Part shown: piece after piece, positions 16,781 through 25,345 of the stretch
Layout: every line of letters begins with the position of its first letter
How positions within the stretch are numbered: the first letter of the stretch is position 1
NCBI GenBank assembly: GCA_017470345.1
Contig: JAFUEP010000002.1
Coordinates: 1-48,283, forward strand
Origin: Prevotella sp.
Lineage (GTDB): Bacteria > Bacteroidota > Bacteroidia > Bacteroidales > Bacteroidaceae
Direction of reading: 5' to 3'
Length of the DNA stretch: 48,283 nucleotides
Position numbers and translations under genes: made by a program
The notes under the pieces: generated by a model
The model's database searches: none
What the model was told of the DNA's origin: nothing
Seen by the model: only the letters and a program-made list of their open reading frames with translations

Positions 16781-16869
16781 GAGAAGCGGCGCTTTTCCAT
16801 GCGAGAAGCGGTCCTTTTTGAGTCGAAAAGCACCGCTTCTCTGATCGAAAAGCACCGCTTCTCTTTCGC
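16781..16869. repeat. GAAAAGCACCGCTTCTC dispersed repeat, locus 1
   Basis: Alternating direct and inverted copies of the 17-base word GAAAAGCACCGCTTCTC: GAGAAGCGGCGCTTTTC, GAGAAGCGGTCCTTTTT, then two forward copies. Adjacent copies can pair as hairpins. Similar clusters lie at 27541 and 40029. Confidence 0.85.
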
Positions 16870-16893
16870 GGTTGTTATAAGCCGTTGAAAAAC

Positions 16894-16922
16894 AAAGGCT
16901 TGCGCTCCGAGCGCAAGCCTTT
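16894..16922 (-). terminator. Terminator of the 16955 gene
   Basis: Perfect 13-bp stem AAAGGCTTGCGCT/AGCGCAAGCCTTT around the loop CCG. On the minus strand it is followed by GTTTTTC. It lies 33 bases after the stop codon. Confidence 0.9.
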
Positions 16923-16954
16923 CGGAATAATGTTTACAAATTATTGTTGTCTGC

Positions 16955-18169
16955 TTACTTCATGATGACCTTCTTGCCACCGATGATGTAGAGACCGCGC
17001 TGGGGCTGGGCCACGCGCATTCCCGAGCTTTGCTCGCCTACCCGTAGCCTTTGGCCGCGGAGGTTGTAGACCTCGGCCGGGGCCTTGTCGGCAGCGACCT
17101 CGCTGATGCCGGTCCCGACGTCCTTCTTGGTGATGCTGAGCACGGTCACGTCGACGAGCTCGATCGTGGTCTTGAAGGTCTTTCTGGGACCGCAGACCTC
17201 GACGACGTCGCCCACCTCGATGCCGAGGCTGGTGAAGTTCTTGGTGTTGCCCTCAGCGTCGAGGGTGCCGTAGATGAGGATCTCGCCCGTTTCGTCCTCC
17301 AGGATCCAGTTGCCGTAGGTGGTGTTCTGGATCTCCTTGCAGGTGCCCTTCACGTGGTAGAGCTCGCCGTCGACGCCCTCAGTCAGCACTACGGCGCAGG
17401 TGGTCAGCTCAGGGATCTCGACACTCGGAGTGGTGCCATCCTTCACACGCAGCGTGTAGCTCACGGTCTGAGCCTCATACTCGTCGTTGCCTTCGAAGGC
17501 AGCGCTGATGACGGTCTCGCCGGCGGCCAGCAGCTCAATGACGCCCTCAGCGTCGATGGTGGCCACTGTCTTGTCGCTGCTGCTGTAGACGACGGTGAGG
17601 CCGTTTTCGTTGCTCAGCTCAGGGAAGACGTTGCTGTCAGAACCGATGGTCACCTCGCGGCTTGCTGTACCCCAGCTCAGTCCGGCATTCTTCTTAGCTT
17701 CGCCCTGATAGAGCTTCACATCGTCGAAGCGTACATTCGACGGGTTGGAGTTGGTAAAGGTGAAAATGACTTTTGTCGAACCGGCATTGACGGTCACAGG
17801 AATGGTGTAGCTGTTGCCGGTCTTGGTCTTCTCGCCCAGGACGGCACCTTCGGCGGTCACCGTCAGGCGGTCGTAGTTGGCCAACCACGTGAGCGTCATC
17901 TCGCCGCTGTTGCCCTTCAGGTCGACCACGGCGGTGAACGAGCCGTTGTTCTTGCCTATCAGCAGCTCAGGGGCTGTGCCACCGGCCAGATTCTCGGCAT
18001 AAACTTTTGTTCCGCTGCCTACCTCAGAATAAGCCGTATTCTTTGCAGAAGGCACATCGTTCTTTTCATAAGCACTCCAGTCTTCCGACCAGATGACATT
18101 CTCGGCAAAGGCCGAACTGCACACAAGCATCAGCATGCTGAGCAGCGAGAAGCGTAAAGATTTCTTCAT
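16955..18169 (-). CDS. Secreted protein with jelly-roll, Ig-like and OB-fold domains
   Basis: 404 residues. A signal peptide (MKKSLRFSLLSMLMLVCSSAFA) is followed by a lectin- or jelly-roll-like beta domain (about 45-155, ending SNVRFDDVKLYQG), a Big_2-like Ig domain (about 160-245, VVYSSSDKTVATIDAEGVI), one OB-fold repeat (about 255-350, YHVKGTCKEIQNTTYGNWIL and LGIEVGDVVEVCGPRKTFKT), and the tail YNLRGQRL...GLYIIGGKKVIMK. The OB repeat is close to the second repeat of the protein at 14498, so the two genes are paralogues by partial duplication. The domain mix suggests a surface or secreted polysaccharide-associated protein, but no catalytic site is visible. The two genes are separated by repeats and a strong terminator, so they are separate units despite the shared leader sequence. 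Confidence 0.85.
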   Translation of the reverse strand: MKKSLRFSLLSMLMLVCSSAFAENVIWSEDWSAYEKNDVPSAKNTAYSEVGSGTKVYAENLAGGTAPELLIGKNNGSFTAVVDLKGNSGEMTLTWLANYDRLTVTAEGAVLGEKTKTGNSYTIPVTVNAGSTKVIFTFTNSNPSNVRFDDVKLYQGEAKKNAGLSWGTASREVTIGSDSNVFPELSNENGLTVVYSSSDKTVATIDAEGVIELLAAGETVISAAFEGNDEYEAQTVSYTLRVKDGTTPSVEIPELTTCAVVLTEGVDGELYHVKGTCKEIQNTTYGNWILEDETGEILIYGTLDAEGNTKNFTSLGIEVGDVVEVCGPRKTFKTTIELVDVTVLSITKKDVGTGISEVAADKAPAEVYNLRGQRLRVGEQSSGMRVAQPQRGLYIIGGKKVIMK

Positions 18170-18225
18170 AGTCTGAAAATGTTTTGTTAAAATGGTTTGA
18201 AGTTAATATGATATGAATTTGGGTG

Positions 18226-18233
18226 CAAAGTTA
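18226..18233 (-). promoter_or_regulatory. Promoter -7 box of the 16955 gene
   Basis: Minus-strand TAACTTTG followed by CACCCAAAT, the same early transcript as the paralogue at 16252. A matching -33 box is not obvious. It is divergent from the leuS promoter, about 40 bases away. Confidence 0.65.
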
Positions 18234-18274
18234 CTCAAAAGAATTTAAACCTACACATCTTTTTCCGCTAATTT

Positions 18275-18305
18275 TTTGCGATTTCCGCATTTTTCATTAT
18301 CTTTG
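18275..18305 (+). promoter_or_regulatory. leuS: Promoter of leuS
   Basis: TTTG at 18275-18278, exactly 19 bases, TATCTTTG at 18298-18305. The start codon at 18340 lies 34 bases downstream. This is a full match to the Bacteroidota -33/-7 form. Confidence 0.9.
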
Positions 18306-18339
18306 CAGGTTGAAACAGAATTAAATAACAAAAAACGAT

Positions 18340-21300
18340 ATGGAATACAACTTCAGAGAGATTGAACGCAAGTGGCAGAAGCGATGGGTCGACACGGGCA
18401 TCTATCGCGTGGTGGAGGACGAGCGGAAGAAGAAATTCTACGTGCTCAACATGTTCCCCTATCCCTCAGGCGCCGGACTCCACGTGGGCCATCCACTGGG
18501 CTACATCGCCTCCGACATCTATGCCCGCTATAAGCGGCTGCGCGGATATAACGTGCTGAACCCCATGGGCTACGACGCCTACGGACTGCCCGCAGAGCAG
18601 TATGCCATCCAGACGGGTCAGCACCCCGCCATCACCACCGAGAAGAACATCCAGCGCTATCGCGAGCAGCTCGACAAGATAGGCTTCTCGTTCGACTGGA
18701 GCCGCGAGGTCAGAACCTGCGACCCGCAGTATTACCACTGGACGCAGTGGGCCTTCCAGCGCATGTTTAAGAGCTACTACTCGCTCTCCTCGCAGAAGGC
18801 TCAGCCGACGATCAAGCTCATCGAGCACTTCGAGCTCATGGGCACGGAGAACTGCGGCGCTCTGGGCACCGAGGAGCTCCACTTCACGGCCAGCGACTGG
18901 GCGTCGTTCTCGGAGAAGAAGAAGCAGGAGGTGCTGATGAACTATCGCATCGCCTACCTGGCCGAGACGATGGTCAACTGGTGCCCCGCGCTGGGCACGG
19001 TGCTGGCCAACGACGAGGTGGTCAACGGCGTCTCCGAGCGCGGCGGCTATCCCGTCGAGCAGAAGAAGATGCGGCAGTGGTGTCTGCGCGTCTCGGCCTA
19101 CGCCCAGCGCCTGCTCGACGGCCTCGACGAGATCGACTGGAGCGACTCCCTCAAGGAGGCCCAGCGCAACTGGATCGGCCGCTCCGAAGGCACCGAGATG
19201 GTCTTCAAGGTAGCCCCCAATGACAACGCCCCCGCCGCCAATGCTGCCGCCTCCCGTCCGGTGAACGGCGGCAGTGCCGCCGTTAACAACAACGGGAAGT
19301 CCTGCGACAGCTTCACCATCTTCACCACCCGCGCCGACACCATCTTCGGCGTCACCTTCATGGTGCTCGCCCCTGAGTCGGAGCTCGTCGACCAGCTCAC
19401 CACGCCCGAGCAGCGCCAGGCCGTCGACGAATACCTCGCCTACGTCAAGAAGCGCACCGAGCGCGAGCGCCAGACCGACCACTCCGTCACCGGCGTCTTC
19501 TCAGGCTCCTACGCCATCAACCCCTTCACGGGCGAGAAGATCCCCATCTGGATCGCCGAGTACGTCCTCGCAGGCTACGGCACCGGCGCCATCATGGCCG
19601 TCCCGGCCCACGACTCGCGCGACTATGCATTCGCCCGCCACTTCGGACTCCCCATCGTCCCCGTCATCGAGGGCGCCGACGTCTCCGAGCAGAGCCAGGA
19701 CGCCAAGGAGGGCATCATGTGCAACTCGCCTGCCGCCGGTCCGGTGAATGGCGGCACTGCCGCCATTAGCGACGGCTTCTCCCTCAACGGCCTCACCGTC
19801 AAGGAGGCCATCGCCGCCACGAAGAAATACGTCACCGAGAAGGGCCTCGGACGCGTCAAGGTGAACTATCGCCTGCGCGACGCCATCTTCTCGCGCCAGC
19901 GCTACTGGGGCGAGCCCTTCCCCGTCTACTATAAGGACGACATGCCCTACATGATCCCCAAGGAGTGCCTGCCGCTGGAGCTCCCCGAGGTCGACGAGTA
20001 TAAGCCGACCGAGACGGGCGAGCCCCCGCTGGGCCGCGCCAAGCGTTGGGCATGGGACACGAAGACCGACACTGTGGTCGATTGTTCCGCAATCGACAAT
20101 AAGTCCGTCTTCCCCCTCGAGCTCAACACGATGCCCGGATTCGCCGGGTCGTCAGCCTACTACCTGCGCTACATGGACCCCCACAACGACCGCGCACTCG
20201 TAGGCCGCGACGCCAACGAGTACTGGCGCTCCGTCGACCTCTACGTCGGAGGCTCCGAGCACGCCACAGGCCACCTCATCTACTCGCGCTTCTGGAACAA
20301 GTTCCTCTACGACTCAGGCTACACCTGCGAGGACGAGCCCTTCCGCAAGCTCGTCAACCAGGGCATGATACAGGGATGGTCGAGCTTCGTCTTCCGGCTC
20401 AAGGGCACCAACCGCTACGTCTCCTACGACCTGCTCGAGACCACCTTCGACAACGAGGCCAAGAAGCAGCGCTACTACTACGAGGGCCAGGAGGCCGACC
20501 CCATCTACACCGACATCAGCACCGTCGACGGCAAGGAGCTCGACGTGGAGAAGATACGCCAGTGGATGCCCGACTTCAAGGACGCCGAGTTCACGATGAA
20601 CGCCGAGGGCAAGTACATCGTCATGCAGGCCATCGAGAAGATGTCGAAGTCGAAGTATAACGTCGTCAACCCCGACGACATCTGCGAGCGCTACGGCGCC
20701 GACACGCTCCGACTCTACGAGATGTTCCTCGGACCCGTCGAGCAGTCGAAGCCGTGGGACGTCGCCGGCATCGACGGCTGCCACCGCTTCCTCCGCAAGT
20801 TCTGGAACCTGGTGGCCCCCCTTTCGTCCCCCGAGGGGGACACTATAGAAAAAGCAACTATAGAAGCCCCCTCGGGGGCCGTAGGGGGGGCTTCCCCCGC
20901 CGAGCTCAAGTCCCTGCACAAGCTCATCAAGAAGGTGACGCAGGACATCGAGGCCTTCTCATACAACACCGCCATCTCGGCCTTCATGATCGCCACCAAC
21001 GAGCTCAGCGCCCTCAAGACGAAGAACCGCGACGTGCTGCGCACCCTCGTCGTCCTCATCGCGCCCTTCGCCCCCCACATCGCCGAGGAGCTATGGGAGA
21101 TGCTCGGCGGTGAGGGCTCCGTCTGCGACGCCCAGTGGCCCGAGTGGAACGAGGCGTACCTCGTCGAGAGCCAGGTGAAGATGGGCGTGGCCTTCAACGG
21201 CAAGGCCCGCTTCGAGATGCAGTTTGCCGCCGATGCCGACAACGCCGCCATCGAGCAGGCCGTCCGCGCCGACGAGCGCACTGCCCGCTACACCGACGGC

Positions 21301-21360
21301 AAGCAGATCGTGAAAGTCATCATCGTGCCCAAGCGCATGGTCAATATCGTATACAAGTGA
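18340..21360 (+). CDS. leuS: Leucyl-tRNA synthetase with three repeat-encoded insertions
   Basis: 1006 residues. Charges tRNA-Leu in the cytoplasm. The class I signatures are HVGH at 48-51 (HIGH) and KMSKS at 767-771, with the editing domain between them ([25 protein letters not shown]) and [20 protein letters not shown] near 595. The protein is longer than I expect for its relatives, and the excess lies in three low-complexity loops. Residues about 290-322 ([11 protein letters not shown]) and 461-483 ([11 protein letters not shown]) come from two palindromic elements; residues about 825-850 ([19 protein letters not shown]) come from a G/C-rich hairpin repeat. All keep the frame and lie between conserved segments. 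The stop codon adjoins a GAAAAGATGAAAGG-type array. Own promoter at 18275. Confidence 0.97.
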   Translation: MEYNFREIERKWQKRWVDTGIYRVVEDERKKKFYVLNMFPYPSGAGLHVGHPLGYIASDIYARYKRLRGYNVLNPMGYDAYGLPAEQYAIQTGQHPAITTEKNIQRYREQLDKIGFSFDWSREVRTCDPQYYHWTQWAFQRMFKSYYSLSSQKAQPTIKLIEHFELMGTENCGALGTEELHFTASDWASFSEKKKQEVLMNYRIAYLAETMVNWCPALGTVLANDEVVNGVSERGGYPVEQKKMRQWCLRVSAYAQRLLDGLDEIDWSDSLKEAQRNWIGRSEGTEMVFKVAPNDNAPAANAAASRPVNGGSAAVNNNGKSCDSFTIFTTRADTIFGVTFMVLAPESELVDQLTTPEQRQAVDEYLAYVKKRTERERQTDHSVTGVFSGSYAINPFTGEKIPIWIAEYVLAGYGTGAIMAVPAHDSRDYAFARHFGLPIVPVIEGADVSEQSQDAKEGIMCNSPAAGPVNGGTAAISDGFSLNGLTVKEAIAATKKYVTEKGLGRVKVNYRLRDAIFSRQRYWGEPFPVYYKDDMPYMIPKECLPLELPEVDEYKPTETGEPPLGRAKRWAWDTKTDTVVDCSAIDNKSVFPLELNTMPGFAGSSAYYLRYMDPHNDRALVGRDANEYWRSVDLYVGGSEHATGHLIYSRFWNKFLYDSGYTCEDEPFRKLVNQGMIQGWSSFVFRLKGTNRYVSYDLLETTFDNEAKKQRYYYEGQEADPIYTDISTVDGKELDVEKIRQWMPDFKDAEFTMNAEGKYIVMQAIEKMSKSKYNVVNPDDICERYGADTLRLYEMFLGPVEQSKPWDVAGIDGCHRFLRKFWNLVAPLSSPEGDTIEKATIEAPSGAVGGASPAELKSLHKLIKKVTQDIEAFSYNTAISAFMIATNELSALKTKNRDVLRTLVVLIAPFAPHIAEELWEMLGGEGSVCDAQWPEWNEAYLVESQVKMGVAFNGKARFEMQFAADADNAAIEQAVRADERTARYTDGKQIVKVIIVPKRMVNIVYK
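19256..19284 (+). repeat. Palindromic element inside leuS, copy 1
   Basis: GTCCGGTG (19256-19263), then arms AACGGCGGCA (19264-19273) and TGCCGCCGTT (19275-19284) around one base. In the leuS frame it reads PVNGGSAAV. Total length 29 bases, the same as the other four full copies. Confidence 0.9.
19739..19767 (+). repeat. Palindromic element inside leuS, copy 2
   Basis: GTCCGGTG (19739-19746), then arms AATGGCGGCA (19747-19756) and TGCCGCCATT (19758-19767). It is read in the same frame as copy 1, giving PVNGGTAAI. The 4-base outer arm differs from copy 1 (AATG against AACG) and the opposite arm has changed to match. Confidence 0.9.
20815..20889. repeat. G/C-rich hairpin repeat in frame in leuS
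   Basis: Two small palindromes, GTCCCCCGAGGGGGAC (20826-20841) and GCCCCCTCGGGGGC (20866-20879), are joined by a segment with AACTATAG/ACTATAG repeats and enclosed by GCCCCCC (20815-20821) and GGGGGGC. It encodes a low-complexity loop between two conserved LeuRS regions and resembles intergenic hairpins at 14275 and 40150. Confidence 0.75.
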
Positions 21361-21478
21361 GAAAAGATGAAAGGTGAAAGATGAAAAATGAAAGATATGA
21401 TTAGACCTGATTCGCGGACGGACGGCATAAGTCAGGTAATCATATTTTTCATTTTTCATCTCTCATCTCTCATCTTTA
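21358..21478. repeat. GATGAAAAATGAAAG word repeat folded as a long hairpin after leuS
   Basis: Starting at the leuS stop codon (AAGTGA), words such as GAAAAGATGAAAGGTGAAAG repeat. 21379-21410 is complementary to 21432-21461 with few mismatches, around a unique 21-base loop. The array fills the space to the next gene. It may act as a terminator or an RNA stabiliser for leuS. Confidence 0.8.
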
Positions 21479-21498
21479 AAAACCTATCCTAAGAATCT

Positions 21499-22428
21499 AT
21501 GACCTTAAATCACAAACTTATCATGAAGGAAGTGCAGGACTACGTCTTCATCACCATGGGACTGATCCTCTACGCCTTCGGATTCACCGTCTTCCTCATG
21601 CCCTATGAGATCGTGACGGGCGGCGTGGCCGGCATCTCGGCCATCGTCTTCTACGCCACGGCCTTCCCGCTGGAGTACACCTACTTCGGCATCAACGTCG
21701 TCCTGGGCATCGTCGCACTGCGCATCCTCGGATGGAAATTCCTGTCGAAGACCATCTATGCCTTCACCATGCTCTCCTTCCTGCTCGGACTCTTCCAGCA
21801 GCTCATGCCCGTCGACGAGAGCGGACACTTCATCAAGATCCTGGGCGAGGGACAGAACTTCATGTCGCTCATCCTCGGCTGCACCATGACGGGCTCCTCG
21901 CTCGGCATCGTCTTCCTCAACAACGGCTCGACGGGCGGCACCGACATCATCGCCGCCTCGGTCAACAAGTATCACGACGTCTCGCTCGGCACCGTCCTGA
22001 CCATGCTCGACCTCGTCATCATCGGCTCCTGTCTGCTCATACCGCAGTTCGGCGACATGCTCCAGCGCGCCCACATGGTCGTCTTCGGACTCTGCACGAT
22101 GGTCATCGAGAACTTCATGCTCGACTTCCTGATGAACCGCCAGCGCCAGTCGGTGCAGTTCATGATCTTCTCCAGCAAGTGGCAGGAGATAGCCAACGCC
22201 ATCGGCATGAAGCTCAACCACGGCGTCACCATCCTCGACGGCCACGGCTGGTACACGGGACAGGAGCGCAAGGTGCTCTGCATCCTGGCCAAGAAGAGCG
22301 AGAGCACCGTCATCTTCCGACTCATCAAGTCGATCGACCCGCAGGCCTTCGTCTCGCAGAGCGCCGTCATCGGCGTCTTCGGCGAGGGATTCGACCAGAT
22401 TAAGGTAAAAACGAAAAACGAAAAGTGA
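21499..22428 (+). CDS. YitT/DUF2179-family membrane protein
   Basis: 309 residues. About five or six hydrophobic helices span residues 15-200 (YVFITMGLILYAFGFTVFLMPYEIVTGGVAGISAIVF opens the family's usual glycine-rich start; NNGSTGGTDIIAASVNKY follows the fourth helix). A C-terminal soluble domain of about 85 residues (ANAIGMKLNHGVTILDGHGWYTGQERKVLCILAKK) matches DUF2179. Members are inner-membrane proteins of poorly known, probably transport, function. The start at 21499 is preferred to 21523 because relatives carry a short N-terminal extension before KEVQDY. The last codons (KTKNEK, stop) are part of the GAAAAACGAAAAGTGA repeat that follows, so the repeat supplies both the C-terminus and the stop. 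Confidence 0.88.
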   Translation: MTLNHKLIMKEVQDYVFITMGLILYAFGFTVFLMPYEIVTGGVAGISAIVFYATAFPLEYTYFGINVVLGIVALRILGWKFLSKTIYAFTMLSFLLGLFQQLMPVDESGHFIKILGEGQNFMSLILGCTMTGSSLGIVFLNNGSTGGTDIIAASVNKYHDVSLGTVLTMLDLVIIGSCLLIPQFGDMLQRAHMVVFGLCTMVIENFMLDFLMNRQRQSVQFMIFSSKWQEIANAIGMKLNHGVTILDGHGWYTGQERKVLCILAKKSESTVIFRLIKSIDPQAFVSQSAVIGVFGEGFDQIKVKTKNEK

Positions 22429-22492
22429 AAAATTTGCTACCGCCGGATAAGGGAAAAGTGAAGAGTGAAAAGTGAAAAATTTGCTTCCGCAA
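22411..22492 (+). repeat. GAAAAGTGAAAAATTTGC word repeat before rdgB
   Basis: The array begins inside the last codons of the YitT-like gene. GAAAAGTGAAAAATTTGCT followed by a CCGC-type ending occurs twice, with shorter GAAAAGTGAAGAGTGA words between. It occupies all the space to the rdgB start. Confidence 0.8.
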
Positions 22493-22496
22493 TAAT

Positions 22497-23216
22497 ATGA
22501 TGAAGATTGTCTTTGCAACTAACAATGAGCATAAGCTCGACGAGATACGCCAGATACTGGGACCGCAGTTCGAGGTGCTCTCGCTCAGCGACATCGGATG
22601 CCATGAGGACATCCCCGAGACGGGCATGACCCTCGAGGAGAACGCCCTCCAGAAGGCCCGCTACGTCTACGACCACTACCACGTCAGCTGCTTCGCCGAC
22701 GACACCGGCCTCGAGGTCGACGCCCTCGGCGGACGGCCCGGCGTCTTCTCAGCCCGCTACGCCAACGTCATGTTTTCTGCGGCAATGCCGCAGAACACCG
22801 GACAGGCAATGCCGCAGAACACCGGACAGGAGGCGCCGCAGAACGGCGGACAGGAGGCGCCGCAGCCCCACGATTCCGAGGCCAACATGACGCAGCTGCT
22901 GAGCGAATTAGCAGAAAATAACAATCGCAAGGCACGATTTCGCACCATCATTGCGTTATTAATAAAGCACGACGTATGCCCATGCGGCTGCACGAGCGTG
23001 AAGGAGGAGCACCTCTTCGAAGGCATCGTCGAGGGCGAGATCACGCGTGAGCGCAGCGGCGCCGCCGGTTTCGGCTACGACCCCATATTCCGCCCCTCGG
23101 GCTACGACCGCACCTTCGCCGAGCTTGGCAACGACATTAAAAACCAAATCAGCCACCGGGCCCGCGCCACACAGAAACTGGCTGAATTCTTACTTAACAA
23201 CACCACTAAAAGATGA
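22497..23216 (+). CDS. rdgB: Non-canonical purine NTP pyrophosphatase RdgB/HAM1, with a repeat-encoded insertion
   Basis: 239 residues; the family is usually about 195-205. The enzyme hydrolyses ITP, dITP and XTP to the monophosphates and so keeps deaminated purines out of DNA and RNA. The substrate-site start [12 protein letters not shown], the acidic [25 protein letters not shown] and the late [12 protein letters not shown] and HRARA are all present. Between ARYAN and [12 protein letters not shown] lies an insertion of about 30 residues built of 8-residue repeats (AMPQNTGQ twice, [12 protein letters not shown]), encoded by a palindromic element and tandem copies of its right half. The active-site segments on both sides are intact. 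Two ATGs (22497 and 22500) are adjacent. The stop overlaps the porZ start in ATGA, which suggests coupled translation. Confidence 0.95.
   Translation: MMKIVFATNNEHKLDEIRQILGPQFEVLSLSDIGCHEDIPETGMTLEENALQKARYVYDHYHVSCFADDTGLEVDALGGRPGVFSARYANVMFSAAMPQNTGQAMPQNTGQEAPQNGGQEAPQPHDSEANMTQLLSELAENNNRKARFRTIIALLIKHDVCPCGCTSVKEEHLFEGIVEGEITRERSGAAGFGYDPIFRPSGYDRTFAELGNDIKNQISHRARATQKLAEFLLNNTTKR
22772..22865. repeat. Palindromic element with 24-bp tandem copies inside rdgB
   Basis: One full palindrome has arms TTCTGCGGCA (22775-22784) and TGCCGCAGAA (22786-22795), followed by CACCGGAC, the inverse of GTCCGGTG. The 24-base segment 22782-22805 is then repeated exactly at 22806-22829 and imperfectly at 22830-22853, with a partial copy to 22865. 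Because 24 is a multiple of three, each copy adds eight residues in frame. Confidence 0.9.
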
Positions 23217-25345
23217 TGAAACGATTAGCAACACTACTCTCACTCATGGCCCTCACCACCCTGACGGCCATCGCGCAAGTAGGCACGTGGAAGGCTTACA
23301 TCTCCTACAACGAGCCCCAGCAGATAGCCAAGGGCGGAGGGAAGCTCTACGTGCGGGCCTCCAACAGCCTCTACTACTACAACCTCACCGACCACAGCAT
23401 CACCACCTTCGACAAGGTGCGCCAGCTGAACGACAGCAAGGTGAACGCCATCGCGTGGAACCCGACCGTCGCACGCCTCATCGTCGTCTATGAGAACGGC
23501 AACATCGACCTCATCGACGCCAACGACAACGTCATCAACATCAGCGCCCTCTACTCGAAGGTGATGATGCAGGACAAGACGGTCAACAACGTCTTCATCC
23601 ATCAGCAGTATGCCTACCTGGCGACGGCCTTCGGCATCGTCAAGGTCAACATGCAGCGGGCCGAGATCAGCGAGTCGTACATCCTCAACCAAAACATCAA
23701 CAACGTGGAAGTGAAGGGCGACAGCCTCTATGCCAAGATTGTCGACACTTGGACGGAGAATAACGGCACCCCCGTCATTCCCTGGCAATACGATGGCGAT
23801 CTCATGGAGTTCGTCAACAACTGGAACAAGACCCACACCGTCAACACCGCTATTTCTGGCGCACTGAATGACAACCTCATCGACCCCCACAACTGGAAAC
23901 TGCTGGACAACGTCCCCGCAGGTATGTTCAGCGAGGACCTCACCGACTGGAACGACAACATCGAGCTGGTGCGCACGCTCAGCCCCGGCGGCCCGAAGTA
24001 CAACAACTTCGCCTTCATGCGCCTGAAGAACAAGAAGCTCTACACCGTCGGCGGAGGCTATGCGGCCGGCTCCGAGCTCAACCGCCCGGCCACCGTCCAG
24101 GTCCTCGACACGGACAACGACGACTGGATCTTCCTCCAGGACGACATTAAGGGCAAATATGCGGGCACGGAGGCCTCCAACTGGCAGTTCATCGACATGC
24201 TGACGGTCGACGTCGACCCCCTCGACGAGAACCACGTCTTCGCCGGCGGCCGCACCGGACTCTACGAATACTACGGCGAGGAGCTGAAGAACTACTGGAA
24301 CAAGGACAACAGCCTCCTCCAGTCGGCCACGTCGAGCAACCGCTACGTCATCATCGCCGGCATGTGCTTCGACAAGGAGGGCAACCTCTGGATGCTGCAG
24401 ACCGGCACACCCGACAACTCGCTCGTCGAGCTGACCAAGGACGGCGAGTGGAAGAGCCTGTCCCACCAGGAGCTGATGAACACCCAAAGCAGTCTCTTCG
24501 GCCTGTCGCGCATCACCGAGGACAGCCGCGGACTCCTCTGGTTCATCAATGCCCACTGGGAGACGCCCGCCTTCTTCAGCTATGACCCCTCGACCGACCA
24601 GATCATCATCAACCACCGCGCCTTCCGCAATCAGGACGGCATCAACTACTCCAGCTACAACCCCCACGACATCACCGAGGACCTCGACGGCAACATTTGG
24701 CTCAGCACGATGGACGGCCCCTTCATGCTCGAGGCCGCCAGCGTTAACGACAACGACGCCTATCTGACCCAGGTCAAGGTGCCCCGCAACGACGGCACCA
24801 ACTATGCCGACTACCTCCTCTCGGGCGTCAACATCAGGAGCATGGTCATCGACGGCGGCAACCGCAAGTGGGTGGCCACGACGACCAACGGCGTCTACGT
24901 CATCAGTGCCGACAACATGACCCAGGTGGCCCACTTCACCACGTCGAACAGCCCGCTGCTCTCCGACCGCATCGAGTCCATCGCCATCGACAACGAGACG
25001 GGCGAGGTATTCATCGGCACCGAGAACGGCCTCTGCTCCTACATGAGCGACGCCACCAACGCCGTCGAGTCGATGGAAAAGGACAACGTCTGGGCCTATC
25101 CCAATCCCGTCGTCCGCGGCTACGACGGCCTCATCACCGTCGTCGGCCTCAGCTTCGACGCCGACGTGAAGATCCTCTCCACCAGCGGACAGCTCGTCGC
25201 CCAGGGCCGCTCCAACGGCGGCACGTTCACCTGGAACGGCCGCGACCGCTCCGGCAAGCGCGTGGCCAGCGGCATCTACATGGTGGCCGCCGCCACGAGC
25301 GACGGCAAGAAGGGCACCGTCTGCAAAATCGCTATCATCAACTAA
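23213..25345 (+). CDS. porZ: PorZ-like beta-propeller protein with type IX sorting-type C-terminal domain
   Basis: 710 residues. A signal peptide ([22 protein letters not shown]) leads into [20 protein letters not shown], the usual opening of PorZ-like proteins. Seven-bladed-propeller-type repeats follow, including two-component-regulator-propeller motifs ([63 protein letters not shown]). The last 80 residues ([50 protein letters not shown]) form a C-terminal sorting-type domain. In Porphyromonas, PorZ is a surface part of the type IX system that helps attach anionic LPS to cargo. That role here is inferred from domain order. The start overlaps the rdgB stop by four bases; a second ATG at 23216 is possible. 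Confidence 0.88.
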   Translation: MMKRLATLLSLMALTTLTAIAQVGTWKAYISYNEPQQIAKGGGKLYVRASNSLYYYNLTDHSITTFDKVRQLNDSKVNAIAWNPTVARLIVVYENGNIDLIDANDNVINISALYSKVMMQDKTVNNVFIHQQYAYLATAFGIVKVNMQRAEISESYILNQNINNVEVKGDSLYAKIVDTWTENNGTPVIPWQYDGDLMEFVNNWNKTHTVNTAISGALNDNLIDPHNWKLLDNVPAGMFSEDLTDWNDNIELVRTLSPGGPKYNNFAFMRLKNKKLYTVGGGYAAGSELNRPATVQVLDTDNDDWIFLQDDIKGKYAGTEASNWQFIDMLTVDVDPLDENHVFAGGRTGLYEYYGEELKNYWNKDNSLLQSATSSNRYVIIAGMCFDKEGNLWMLQTGTPDNSLVELTKDGEWKSLSHQELMNTQSSLFGLSRITEDSRGLLWFINAHWETPAFFSYDPSTDQIIINHRAFRNQDGINYSSYNPHDITEDLDGNIWLSTMDGPFMLEAASVNDNDAYLTQVKVPRNDGTNYADYLLSGVNIRSMVIDGGNRKWVATTTNGVYVISADNMTQVAHFTTSNSPLLSDRIESIAIDNETGEVFIGTENGLCSYMSDATNAVESMEKDNVWAYPNPVVRGYDGLITVVGLSFDADVKILSTSGQLVAQGRSNGGTFTWNGRDRSGKRVASGIYMVAAATSDGKKGTVCKIAIIN

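Noticed and set aside
16294-16833. Several frames across the repeat region at 16.3-16.8 kb
   Set aside because: They translate inverted-repeat arms and GAAAAGC words; no start signals or conserved domains.
20077-20097. Palindrome GTCGATTG ttccg CAATCGAC in leuS
   Set aside because: The protein region seems of normal length compared with what I remember of relatives and it lacks the GTCCGGT and GCGGCA parts, so it is not placed in the element family.
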